Assembly (NCBI RefSeq): GCF_020906515.1
Contig: NC_085851.1
Span: 310,001-374,000, forward strand
Direction: 5' to 3'
DNA length: 64,000 nucleotides
From: Vanrija pseudolonga
Taxonomy: Eukaryota > Basidiomycota > Tremellomycetes > Trichosporonales > Trichosporonaceae
Part shown: positions 28,256-38,635 of the stretch, piece after piece
Layout of the letters: every line of letters begins with the position of its first letter
Numbering within the stretch: position 1 is the first letter of the stretch
Notes under the pieces: model-generated
Seen by the model: the letters and a program-made list of their open reading frames with translations, nothing else
Database searches by the model: none
Told to the model about the DNA's origin: nothing
Translations under genes and position numbers: made by a program

Positions 28256-29735
28256 TTGTGAGTGTGGCAACTGGAGGCGCACGCTGACTTTCCCAGAGGT
28301 TACGAGACGCCAACAACGAACCGCACTTGTACTGGGCTACCGGACATGCATGTACAAGTTCTTCATGTGCAGAGCATACGAGGGGGCTGCCAAGTACATG
28401 ACACGTTTGACGCGCCTTGTCCACATAGGAGGGGTCTGCACACGCATGTACATTCTGTATGTACATGCGTGTACTCGGCGAGATCCACGGCTGTTTTCTT
28501 CGCGAACAGAGGATCTTGCGAAGCCGTTCGATCGGATGCTGTCCGTTCTCGTGCCACATGGCGACGAGATCGCTGGACGGCCGAAATTGGAGGTCTCGGT
28601 GAGCCTCGAAGACGCCACGCCTCACCAGGGCTGCTCGCAGGGAGGCCAGTGTTGGGATCATGGCGTCGATCGTCGCGAACAGCGAGGACACACACCAGCT
28701 GCACCGGAACCTGTTAATGGCCCAGAGCTCTGTTGCCACATTGGTGGGGCTTGCTAGGCGGAATGGGGCTCCGTGAGCTGCGTGTGCCATCATCGAGCAG
28801 GAGAGGGGGTGGTTGGCCTCTCCGCCGAAGTACATTGGCAACCCGGTCGCCTCGTCGATGATGCCCGTGGCCCCATCATGACGCTCGTACCCTTGTCGCC
28901 GAATGACCTCGATCAAGTACGTGTACAGGGCGAGCTCGTCGTCCTCGAGTCGCCACGGGTAATCCTTCCCGCAAGCTTCACGTGCTCGCCAAATGGCGCA
29001 GCACAGGAAGGTCGCGATCTGGTTGGTCGTGGTCTGGTCCTTGAACATCAGGACCGCCACACCATCCGAGTTGCACTTGACGAGTGGGTTGCTGTACGCT
29101 GTAGAGCGGTATCTCTCCAGTCGCACTTGAACGCCCTCGACTAGGTCTGTGGGGTCCTTGTAATGGTATCGGTCAATGACCCCTTCCACGTCCGGCTCGG
29201 GGAGCGCTGAGAGCCACTATGGCTCGTCAGCCGAGGTGGCGGTGGGGCCGTAGAGCCATGCCTCGAATGCCGTGAGAGTGTCGCGAGCGGTAGCCTTGTT
29301 TTGATCGCCAATGCCCAGCCGGTTGCAGGCAGCTTGGTGGATCGGCGCGAGTCGACAGAGGATTCCAGCAATGGGTCTGGTATCCTCGCCGTCCGGAGCT
29401 TGGCATTCGACAATGGCGAGGAGGATGAGCAGCGCCACCATGTCCAGGCCGCCACCCTTCACAAAGTTGTATGCTGTGGGGACGAGGCGGACGTTGCCGG
29501 GGGAGTGTGTGGGGAACGGCAAGTCCGACTGCACAAGTTGGTTGACGAGGTCCGGCGATGGTGCGGTCGCCCTCTGGCTATCGGCAACGTTGAGGGCGTG
29601 CTGGATCTCGCTTGGCACCATCTCACTGAGACTCAAAGTGTCCCAGTTGGTGGCTGTTCCCGATCCGTATGGAGCTATGGGTCAGTAGGAGCAAGAACTA
29701 ATGCACCTACCTGGTCCATCGACGCTTGGTCCCAT
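28146..29735 (-). CDS. Unrecognised protein with an in-frame TAG
   Basis: Exon 1 (29735-29711, MGPSVDGP) is joined by a 36-nt intron to a long frame starting at 29674. The frame runs through NWDTLSLSEMVPSEI, KGGGLDMVALLILLAIVEC and LTAFEAWLYGPTATSADEP to a TAG at 29219-29217. It then continues in the same frame as WLSALPEPDVEGVIDRYHYK, PLVKCNSDGVAVLMFKDQTT, IATFLCCAIWRAREACG and WCVSSLFATIDAMIP until a stop at 28146. No donor site lies close enough upstream to remove the TAG by splicing. Both halves have clean protein-like composition, so the stop looks like a recent nonsense change, a read-through codon or a sequence error. The far 3' end overlaps the 3' end of the H3-tail gene in antisense; the true C-terminus is unclear. 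No domain recognised. Confidence 0.5.
28440..28472. repeat. Perfect 14-bp inverted repeat (hairpin) between convergent genes
   Basis: Left arm ACACGCATGTACAT (28440-28453), loop TCTGT, right arm ATGTACATGCGTGT (28459-28472). Additional CATGTACA/GTACATG copies lie at about 28345-28400. It sits just downstream of the H3-tail gene and within the antisense 3' part of the neighbouring gene, where it could act in 3' end formation of either transcript. Confidence 0.75.
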
Positions 29736-30506
29736 GGCCCATGCCAAGCGGAGAGGAAGAAGAAGTTGAAATGATGGGTGAAAGTAGGATGGAGAGAGAG
29801 AAGATCGAGATTTGACGGTTTAAGTACCTGTGCCACACGGGTGCCACATTCACCGAGGAAGGGCGTCACCCGTCGCCGGGGGGCGCACAACGCTGATCAT
29901 TACTGTCGGGCGCAGCCAGGTCTTATACCAACCGCAATTCACAGCGCCCTCGCTTCCGTGAACCGTTCTCCGCCCCGCTCTTCCCCACGCACTCCCACGG
30001 ACATCTTCTCGTGCTGTAGTGGACCTATGTAGGCGTCACAGCCGCCCCTTACCCAGTCGAGTGCCGCGCCCCGCTCTAGACGCGCCCCCAGACACCACGC
30101 CACGCGACTGACTTGTCTCACACCGCGTCATAAGCCCACCCAGCGCCCACATGCCACCTCGTTCCTCTGACTCGAGCGCTCGCCAAGCGGGCAACACACC
30201 GCGATCTTAGCCTAGCACGCTAATGATTTTCCGGTGGGCGGCGTCCGAGCCCGGGTATCGCCAAAACTCATCGACCTGACTGTCAGACATGGTTGCATCC
30301 GCGTGGCGCGGGTGGCCGCCCAGAGGAGGACCCTCTGGTGCGCTTGACGGCGGGAGTGGAGGCGACGCCTGGCAGCCCCCTACACTCCAAGCAAGAGAGC
30401 GGGGGCTGGGGGAGCAGCGAGGGCCACTTTTTGTGCATGCCAGCTGCGCATGCTGATGCCATTCATGCAGTGGACACTAATACAACAATGGACAGGCTCC
30501 CTCCTA
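29736..30506. other. Intergenic region of about 770 bases
   Basis: Promoter of the unrecognised gene (minus strand) plus the 3' flank of the RAD57-like gene. No gene or repeat was seen. Confidence 0.5.
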
Positions 30507-32119
30507 CTAATCAACGACACCGACCGCGACTGGGTCGTCGCTGGGGATGTCGCCACCCTCCCAGAACTCGGCGGGCAGGTCGCCAAAGTCATCGTACACT
30601 TCCTCAACAGCCTGCTGGGTCTGCGCAGGCGCGACTGGCTCGGCTTCCTCTGGCTCCTGCTCTCCAAACTTGGCGAGCAGCCGCATGTCTCGCCGGCGCA
30701 GCGCTGGTCCAAGAGTGACCGGCTTGAACGTCCCGGGTAAAGAGTGAATCCCAGACGGCATGATCACGTAGTCAAGCATGCCCGGGCCGGAGAACGGTGA
30801 GAAGACGACGTGCAGGCGGCGGACGAGGGCCGGCTTGTCATCAAACTCGAGCCCAAGGGGCACAGTCGCCGCCCCAGCGTCCGTCTTGCGCTTCTTGCCG
30901 TGCAGTATGTCGTCCTCGGCGAGCTTGCGCCGGCGGCCAGTCCGCGCGAGCATGATACGCACGTTGACTGCGTTGGCCCACACGATGCCGAGGCTCGCCT
31001 CCTTTGCGACACCCGGGCTCTGGCCCGAAAACAGGCGAGCCTGCGTGCCATACAACATGGGAGGGAGGGGCTGCGCGTGGCCCTCGTCTAGTGCTGAGGT
31101 CTGCGACGACGAGTGTGACGACGGCGGCGGCAGGTTCCGGTCGGCGAAGAAGACATCGGACACCTGGTTGACCACGACGATCGCGAGGTCGTACTCCACC
31201 GCCAGGGCCTTAAGCCGGTCTGCAACGGTACACAGATGCCGTGAGCGTTGCACTAACCCCATGCTTGACGTGGCCGTCTCGCCGCGGAGTAGCGCCGTGA
31301 TGCTGTCGATGACGAGGACGCGTATTGGCTTGTGCCCCGGCGCGCGTCGCTCTTCCAAGTCCTCCTCCGTCGCAAGCTCGCCCCTGAGTGGCGAATGCTT
31401 CCCCAGCCGCCGGCTCTCAAGCATGTGCGGGATGATGAACTGGAGCGTGTGCTCGAGCGAGTCAATGTCCCCGATGCGGCTGGTGTGGATGTTGTCGAGG
31501 AGCTCGGAGATCGGCGTGTCGGCGCCCGCGCGGGCCAGGAGCGCAGGGGCGAGCTCGACGAGCCGGTCGGTGGATAGCACGCGCTCGGAGGTAAGGACGA
31601 TCGCGCCGCCTGGGCTCGCGCTCAGCCCTGGCACGCCGGCCGCGAGCGCGAAAGTGGACGTGAGGTGCGACTTGCCCGCCGCGCTGGCGTCAGCTCTGCT
31701 GGTATCGAATGCTCACCTCTCGCCCGTGAGCTCCGTCAGCACGCCGGTATGTATCCCGCCGCCGAGCGCCTCATCTAGGTCGGGATCGCCTGTGCGGATC
31801 CACGGGTCGCCTTCCTCGAGCTCGTCGCCGAGGAGCTCGGTGAGCCGGTGCGACGCCGGCATGAGCGCCGTCGCGACGTCGCGGATCAGCTCTTGTGCAA
31901 GCTTGCTGCTCGCTGCTATGCCTATCCCGCCGGCGCGGAGCTTGCGCGAGACATCCGAGTGCGGGAGGAGGAGGACGTCGGCGGCGGTGGAGAAGCCCGC
32001 TGGTGTGGTTAGCTGGGCGCGGCGCGACGTTACTTTGGCAGCTATCCACCTCGCTTTACTGCTGCTGCTTGCGCTGGCTTGAGGGGGAGCGTGTCGAGGG
32101 GGAACGAGGCAAAGGACAT
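30507..32119 (-). CDS. RAD57: RAD57-like RecA/RAD51 paralogue
   Basis: Exons 32119-32060, 32012-31717 and 31683-30507 give 510 residues. Exon 1 encodes MSFASFPLDTLPLKPAQAAA, continued by LTTPAGFSTAADVLLLPHSD, the small N-terminal helical domain of RAD51 paralogues. Then come TGDPDLDEALGGGIHTGVLT, a Walker A motif GESAAGKS created exactly at the exon 2/3 junction, Walker B IRVLVIDSITALL, and AVEYDLAIVVVNQVSDVF. The insert before LARTGRRRKL (the region implicated in DNA contact in relatives) is long, and the C-terminus is acidic. In yeast RAD57 pairs with RAD55 to help load RAD51 on ssDNA during homologous recombination. The gene might also be called XRCC3-like; RAD57 is preferred for the GGGI..T.ELTGES pattern. 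Nuclear. Confidence 0.8.
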
Positions 32120-33813
32120 TTGCCACTACATGCTCCGAGGTGGTTGAGTGAGAGGGCAAGAGTGGGGGTGTGGTGGCTGGGTCGAGGTGGAGGAAAACCA
32201 AACAAGGGCGAGAGGGTGGATGACGCGACTGACGCGACCGATTTCGGGCCACCTCCACTTTTCTGGCCGTCACCCACTGAAAAAGTTGAGACTGGGTGCT
32301 GGGTGGTGGGGAGCCAGCGAGCTCGACAGCGACACTGTCCGACACGGCCTCCCTCATGGCAACCTGACTGCCTGGATGAACTGTATTCTGCGAAGGGGAC
32401 GGTGCTACAGCGTGCGAAGCATGCATTGGCCTACGTTTCCAATAATTCCAGCTCGGCGCGGCGTCCCTAGGGCGGTCGGCTCACCGAACGTCTTCGAGGA
32501 ACCTCATCGACCTGCCGGCTGCCCAGCCAGCACTTGCTAGGACCTGGAGGGCACATCTGGAGGTCTCTCACACCGCACACGCCAAGTCTGACCCCTCTGC
32601 GTGCCGTCACGAGACGTGGTAGTGCTATGCAACGTGTAGCGGGGCCGCGAGGGTCCTCACCCACATTCCTTCATAATCTTATCGTGCTGGCTCCATCGGT
32701 CTCTCCCCCTTGTTCGTCTTCACCAGGCTGAGAACTACCTGCTCCGCCGGGCCCATGGGCCAGCGCCCAGACGGACCTGCTCCACTCACTGCCACGCCCC
32801 TGCGCCTCGCTCAGACTCACGCCCGCTCACCACAACAGCAGCACACCATTCCTCGGCAATTGCCAAAGCACTCTATCACTATCGTGAGCACGCCACATAG
32901 CCGACGGTGAGCAAGGACTCGACTCGATCCTCGTCTCGCACTCAAGGGCTAGGAAGGATGGGCAAGACGACATCGACTTGTCTCGCACCAGGGCCTCGGG
33001 CCGGCGCTCACAGACTGACACTTGGCGTGCGGTCGGGGCCACGCAGATTGGGGGCATGGCGAATGCGGGGGTCTCCATCGGCATGCCTTGCTCTGGGCGC
33101 GTGTGCGGCACGACGCGTCTGTGAGGCCCGCTCAGAGTCGTCGCCGTGCCCTCTCCTCACACTGAACATGCCAGAGTCACTGAAAGCCGACGCGCCCTCG
33201 GCCGTTGGCAGCGAGCGAGCGAGTGGGTCTGGAATTGACGGTACTGCGCCGACGCGCGCCCTAGGAGCAAACTGAGCACGTTTAAGCCGAAATCCATATA
33301 CCAGTTATCGTGCCATCGGCTAGCTACGAGTGGCGCTGGTCGACTCCCTGGTTCTACTGGCCCAGCTTGAGCGATTGCACGTGTAGGGGCAGGGCCAAGG
33401 TTCTATGACGCTCCACAGCGTCCTGCGCGTCTCTATGCACCATTGCGCGCGCAAGCTCTGTTGAGCGCCCACTGGTGGGATATTTCCAACCATTGGGCCC
33501 TCGGTGCGCCGGGCTCATTCGTCGAGCTTTTGAGGGTGCAAACCCTGAAAGTAAGGCGTGATGGCCATTGCTCGTTTTCCGAAGAGTGACGAGCCACGGC
33601 CAGGCTGGGCTGGTACGACTCGAAGCACGCACGCACCAGCCGCGTAAAAAGTCACCCCCACTTTAGCCCGCGGAGTGGCCCGTACCCACCCACCAGTGTG
33701 ACACGTTCTCCCCCGTCCCCCCTCTGCCCCATTTATTTCCACGCCCTCTTCTCATCTTTCTTTCTTCTTCATCTCTCTCTCATCCCCCCCATCCTCCCCC
33801 TCTACCACTAAAA
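32120..33813. other. Divergent promoter region of about 1.7 kb
   Basis: It lies between the RAD57-like gene (minus) and MET6 (plus). The final about 100 bases before MET6 are a pyrimidine-rich leader (TTTCTTTCTTCTTCATCTC, then CCCCCC runs), typical of a strongly expressed gene. No gene is supported. Confidence 0.5.
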
Positions 33814-36276
33814 ATGGTTCAGTCTACCGTTCTCGGTTACCCCCGTGTCGGCACCAACCGTGCCGCCAAGAAGGTGAGCTTTGACCCGACACCTCCACCT
33901 GGCCCGAGGAGCTCGCTACCCTCGTGGCCCTCACCCTCTCCTCCTCCCTCCCTGCTCGTGGCCAGTGGCCCGAGCTGCCTTTCCTGACACTAACGCACTA
34001 CACAGGCCACTGAAGGCTACTGGGCCGGCAAGGTCACCGAGCAGGAGCTCCAGGACGCCCACAAGGCCATCCGCAAGGAGCGCTGGGAGACCCTCAAGGA
34101 GGCCGGCGTCGACTTCATCCCCTCTGGGTAAGTTACACACCTCTTGAGCTCTTGATTAACGAGCGGCGAGTACACCTTGTACGACTCCCTGCTCGACCAC
34201 TCGTTCAACTTCGGTGTGATCCCCCAGCGTTTCGTCGACCAGAAGCTCTCGGACGTCGACACCTACTTCGCCATGGGCCGTGGTCACCAGGACCGCGCCA
34301 AGGGCATTGACGTCGCCGCCAACGAGATGGGCAAGTTCTTCGACTCGAACTACCACATCGTCAAGGTCGACCACACTGCCGACCAGGAGTTCACCCTCAA
34401 GCGCAACCAGGCCCTCGAGGAGTACGAGGAGGCCAAGGCCCTCGGCATTGAGACCCGCCCCGTCCTCTTCGGCCCCGTCACCTACCTTTCGCTTGTCCGC
34501 AAGGCCCGTGACGCCCCCGCCGACTTCAAGCCCATTGCTCTCCTTGACAAGCTCCTCCCTATCTACGTCGAGGTCCTCGAGTCGCTCAAGAAGGCCGGCG
34601 CCAAGGAGGTTCAGCTCGACGAGCAGATTCTCGTCACCGACCAGGGAGAGGCCCTCGCCGCCGAGTTCAAGAAGGCTTACGCTGAGCTCGCCAAGGTTGG
34701 CCTCCCCATCACCCTCACCACTGCCTACGGCCGTGTTGGCAAGTCGATCGAGTTCATCAAGGACCTCCCCATCTCGACGCTCCACATCGACCTTGACCGT
34801 GAGCCCAAGCAGCTCGACGCCGTCATCGCCGCCATCAAGCCCACCAAGATCAACCTCGAGCTTGGTCTCATCTCTGGCCGTAACATCTGGAAGAACGACC
34901 TGAACGCCTCCAAGGCCCTTGCCGAGAAGGCCGTTGCCGAGCTCGGCTCGGACCGCGTCCGTGTCGGCACCTCGTCGTCGCTCCTCCACACCCCCCTCAC
35001 CATCGCCGTCGAGAACAAGCTCACCCCCGAGCAGCTCTCGTGGCTCTCGTTCGCCAAGGAGAAGGCTGGTGAGGTCACTGCCCTCGCCGCTGCCCTCAAC
35101 GGCAAGGAGTCGGCTGCCTTTGAGCAGAACGCCAAGGACATTGCCGCTCGTCGCGAGTTCGAGCGCACCTCGGACTCTGCTGTCCGTGACCGCGTTGCCG
35201 CCATCACCCCCGAGCAGCTCAAGCGCAAGGCCGAGTTCCCCGTCCGTCGCGAGGCCCAGAAGGCCAAGCTCAACCTCCCCAAGTTCCCCACCACCACCAT
35301 CGGCTCGTTCCCCCAGACCAAGGAGATCCGTGTCGCTCGTGCCAAGTTCGGCAAGGGTGAGCTCACCAAGGAGCAGTACGAGACCGCCATGGAGGACGAG
35401 ATCAAGTCGGTCGTTGCCATCCAGAACCGTCTTGGCCTTGACCTCCTCGTCCACGGCGAGCCCGAGCGTAACGACATGGTCCAGTACTTCGGCGAGCAGC
35501 TCACTGGCTTCATCTTCACTCAGCTCGGTTGGGTCCAGTCGTACGGCACCCGTTACGTCCGTCCCCCCATTGTTGTCTCGGACGTCTCGCGCCCTGCCCC
35601 CATGACCGTCCGCTGGTCGGCTTACGCCCAGTCGGTCTCGGAGAAGCCCATGAAGGGCATGCTTACCGGCCCCGTCACCATCCTCAACTGGTCGTTCCCC
35701 CGTGCCGACATCAGCAAGGAGGTCCAGTCCAAGCAGCTCGCCCTTGCCCTCCGTGACGAGGTTGTCGACCTCGCCGAGGCCGGCATCCGCGCCATCCAGG
35801 TCGACGAGCCCGCTATCCGTGAGGGTCTCCCCCTCCGTCGCGAGGACTGGGACGCCTACCTCACCTGGGCCGTTGACTCGTTCCGTCTCTCCACCTCGGG
35901 TGTCGAGAACGACGTCCAGGTCCACTCGCACTTCTGCTACTCGGACTTCGGAGACATCTTCCCCCACATCCAGCGTCTTGACGCCGACGTCATCTCGATC
36001 GAGGCCTCCAAGGCCGACCTCAAGCTCCTTGACATCTTCAAGCAGCACGGCTACTCGAACGAGATCGGCCCCGGTGTCTACGACATCCACTCGCCCCGTG
36101 TCCCCTCCGAGCAGGAGATCAAGGACCGCCTCAAGGCCTTTGCCGAGGTTATCCCTGCCGACCTCCTCATTGTCAACCCCGACTGTGGTCTCAAGACCCG
36201 TGCTTGGAAGGAGACTGAGGAGTCGCTCACCAACCTTGTCAACGCTGCCAAGTGGGCCCGCGAGAACCTCCAGTAA
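33814..36276 (+). CDS. MET6: Cobalamin-independent methionine synthase (MetE/MET6)
   Basis: Exons 33814-33873, 34006-34127 and 34164-36276 give 764 residues, the family's usual length. It transfers a methyl group from 5-methyltetrahydrofolate polyglutamate to homocysteine in the cytosol. Seen: QSTVLGYPRVGTNRAAKK at the N-terminus, YDSLLDHSFNF, FAMGRG, RNIWKND, TSSSLLHTP, then the C-terminal catalytic half with TTTIGSFPQTKEIR, VHGEPERNDMVQYF, YVRPPI, MLTGPVT, VDEPAIREGLPLR, the zinc ligands in VHSHFCYSDF, and NPDCGLKTRAW with the last zinc-binding cysteine. Codon use is strongly biased, as in RPL3, indicating high expression. The third exon start (acceptor after AACGAG) gives PSGGEYTLYD; the branch point is very close, so that junction is the least sure point. 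Confidence 0.97.
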
Positions 36277-37016
36277 AATGTTTTCCTCTCCCTCTCTCAC
36301 CCATTGTCACCACCACCACCGCATCATCATTAGCATGTAGGGTTTCAACAGCCTCAACCCTCCCCCAAATTTCCCTCACTTTGATACCCCCAGTTGTGTC
36401 CTTACAGCCGAGTTGTTGAAAAAGTGGCTATGCTTGCCAGACGGGCAACGCAAACATGTTTAGGTAGAAAAACGTAGTAGTCAGCAGTATAAAATGAAAG
36501 CCTGTTCAACCGGCACCAGATTGTTGCAAAGGCGCGGCGGTGAGGGATGGAGAATGGGTGTGGAGGAGGCGTGCCATGCTACGTCCTGGCCTTGCGAGGC
36601 CACGGTCCCATGTGGCTGCTGCCTAGGACTGTTGTCGCCGCTGTAGACTGGGTGCGTGCGGAAGAGGGTGCAATTACAACACGGCGTCTTCACCAGGTCT
36701 GGCACCTTGTCCCGCACCCCACTTCGGCGGCGTCGATGGAGGCTTGGGTCGAGGCAGCGGATTGGACGGATAAGGAGACCGGCCTCATTTCAACTGGGCA
36801 AGTTGGCCATGTCCCACGCTCCAAGCCCTCGCCATTCCACGACCGCATTGCATTGTAAGACTCGCGATAGCACTACACTATAGTACTAATTTGGAGACGT
36901 GAATAGTTTACGAAGCTGTAGTGCTTGGATCCCGAAAAAAAAAGAAAACGGACGCCAGCGCCCATGTTTTTGGTTGGGGTTGGCGACGACGCGACGCCTG
37001 TGACATGCCACGACCT
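36277..37016. other. Intergenic region between convergent genes
   Basis: About 740 bases: 3' UTRs of MET6 and the GH128 gene. A (CAC)n-like stretch follows the MET6 stop and an A-rich run (about 36936-36950) lies near the other terminator. No gene seen. Confidence 0.5.
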
Positions 37017-38635
37017 TTACTTGCCCTGAACCTGGCGCAGAGTGTTGAGGTAGTGCTGGCCAGTGGCGGTGAGGGAGCCGTCGCCGTTGTTCATCTTCCA
37101 GCCGTTGTTGACGTCGACGAACGCGTAGGCGTAAATGTCGGGCTGGGACTGGAACCAGGGGACGACCTGGGAGATGAAGTTGTTGATGGTGCCCTGGTCC
37201 CAGGGGGACTGGAAGCCATTGGCGGGGTCGAGGACGCAGCCAAACTCGGTGATCCAGATCGGCTTGCCGTACTTGCGGTAGTGGTTGATGACGCGCTGCA
37301 CCGAGGCCAGGTCGGGCTGGTAGACGTGCACGGCGACAATGTCGAAGGGGACGTTGATCTTCTGGCTGAACGGCGTGAGGAACGTCTCGACGTCCTGGCG
37401 ACACAGGGCGGGCGAGACGAGCAGCGAGCCCTTGGCGGCCAGGGGGCCGATGTACTGGTTCCACACGGCGGCGGCGCGCTCGGGGCTCAGGTCCGAGCTG
37501 TCGCCTCCGGGGCAGTCGGGCTCGTTGAAGCCGAGGAAGTAGGGCGGCGCGGCCTTGGACGGCGAGTTGCCAAGGTACAGGTTCTGGCAGTCGCCGTACC
37601 GCGGCCCGTCGGACTGCAGCCCGCCGCGGTGGCCGTCGCCCCAGAGCATGGGCACGGCGACGGGCTTGCCGCTGTGCCACAGGAGAGGGCAGGTCCAGTC
37701 GTACCACCTGGTGTGGGTCAGCTTGGCCCGATGCTATGGCGCTGCGCTGGCGTCCTCACCATCCGATCAGGTTGTACTGGGTGAAGATGTCGTACGGGGT
37801 GCCGCCGGCAAGACCGGCCTTGATGCCGTTGGGGGTCAGGGGGGCCTGGGGTGTGAGCAGGGATGGGAGCAGCACCGATGCATGTACTTACCTTGTTGCC
37901 GTTGTTGGCAGGGGCAGGGGCAGGGGCAGGGGCAGGGTTGTTGTTGGCGGGAGGGGAAGCGTTGTTGTTGTTGCCGATGTTACCGCTGTTGGCGTTGTTG
38001 CCAGAGTTGGCGTTGTTGCCACTGTTGCCGCCAGTGCCGCCGTTGCTGCCACCCGCCACACAGTCGGTGGTCCAGATCTGGTTGGTGTTACCGCCCGCAC
38101 ACTGCCACGTCTGGAGGACGTTGCCGTTGTAAGTGTGTCCGTCGGTCAGGTCAATGCACTGGCCCTGGGTCGAGATGCGGTTGTCGTTGCTGAGGTTCCA
38201 GGTCTGGGCAGCGAGGCCGTCGTAGCACTGCCAGATCTTGAGCTTGATGCCGTTGCCGGGGTCTGTAACGTGGGTTAGGCAACTCGAAAGGCAGCGGGGA
38301 CCTGGCGGAGGGCGGATCTCCGCCACTCCGCCTGATCTCTCACACCACTTACAAGAACCAGCGTCGAGGCAGAAGTTGGTGCCGGCGAGCTTGACGGCGC
38401 CAGTGCCGGGGTTGATGACCCACTTCTGCGCGCCAGAGCCGTTGCAGCTCCACGCCTGCACGGGCGTGCCGTTGGCCCGGACGTTGCCCGCAACGTCGAG
38501 ACAGACACCGTTGTTGCCGTTCGGGTGGATCGCGACGCCGGCGCCGCCGCTGCCCGAGGCGGGGAGACAGACGGGGCCGGCGAGGAGCACGGGGAGGAGC
38601 GCGAGCACGCTGAGCGTGGTGGTGGTCGACAGCAT
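37017..38635 (-). CDS. Secreted ricin-type lectin plus GH128 (asl1-like) glycosidase
   Basis: Exons 38635-38353, 38262-37892, 37845-37760 and 37707-37017 give 476 residues. A signal peptide (MLSTTTTLSVLALLPVLLAG) is followed by a ricin B-type lectin domain with QxW-like repeats (VQAWSCNGSGAQKW, LKIWQCYDGLAAQTW, VLQTWQCAGGNTNQIW). A linker of GNN/ANSGN units and a (PA)n run leads to the catalytic domain: PNGIKAGLAGGTPYD, NLIGWWYDWTC, VPMLWGD, YFLGFNEPDC with the likely acid/base glutamate, IVAVHVYQPD, and WITEFGC with the likely nucleophile glutamate. GH128 enzymes cut beta-1,3-glucan; the lectin would target glycans. It probably acts in the cell wall or outside the cell. The 3' end is convergent with MET6. 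Confidence 0.9.

Noticed and set aside
31220-31257. Possible 38-nt intron (GTTAGT..TTGCAG) in the RAD57-like gene
   Set aside because: Removing it breaks the frame, and the retained residues (LVQRSRHLCTVADRLKALA) fit the family.
30778-32082. 434-codon plus-strand frame over the RAD57-like gene
   Set aside because: It ignores the splice junction that builds Walker A on the other strand; Ser/Arg-rich shadow.
34156-36300. 714-codon open frame antisense to MET6
   Set aside because: A mirror of the strong codon bias (C-ended codons) of MET6; it has no start context, introns or recognisable protein.
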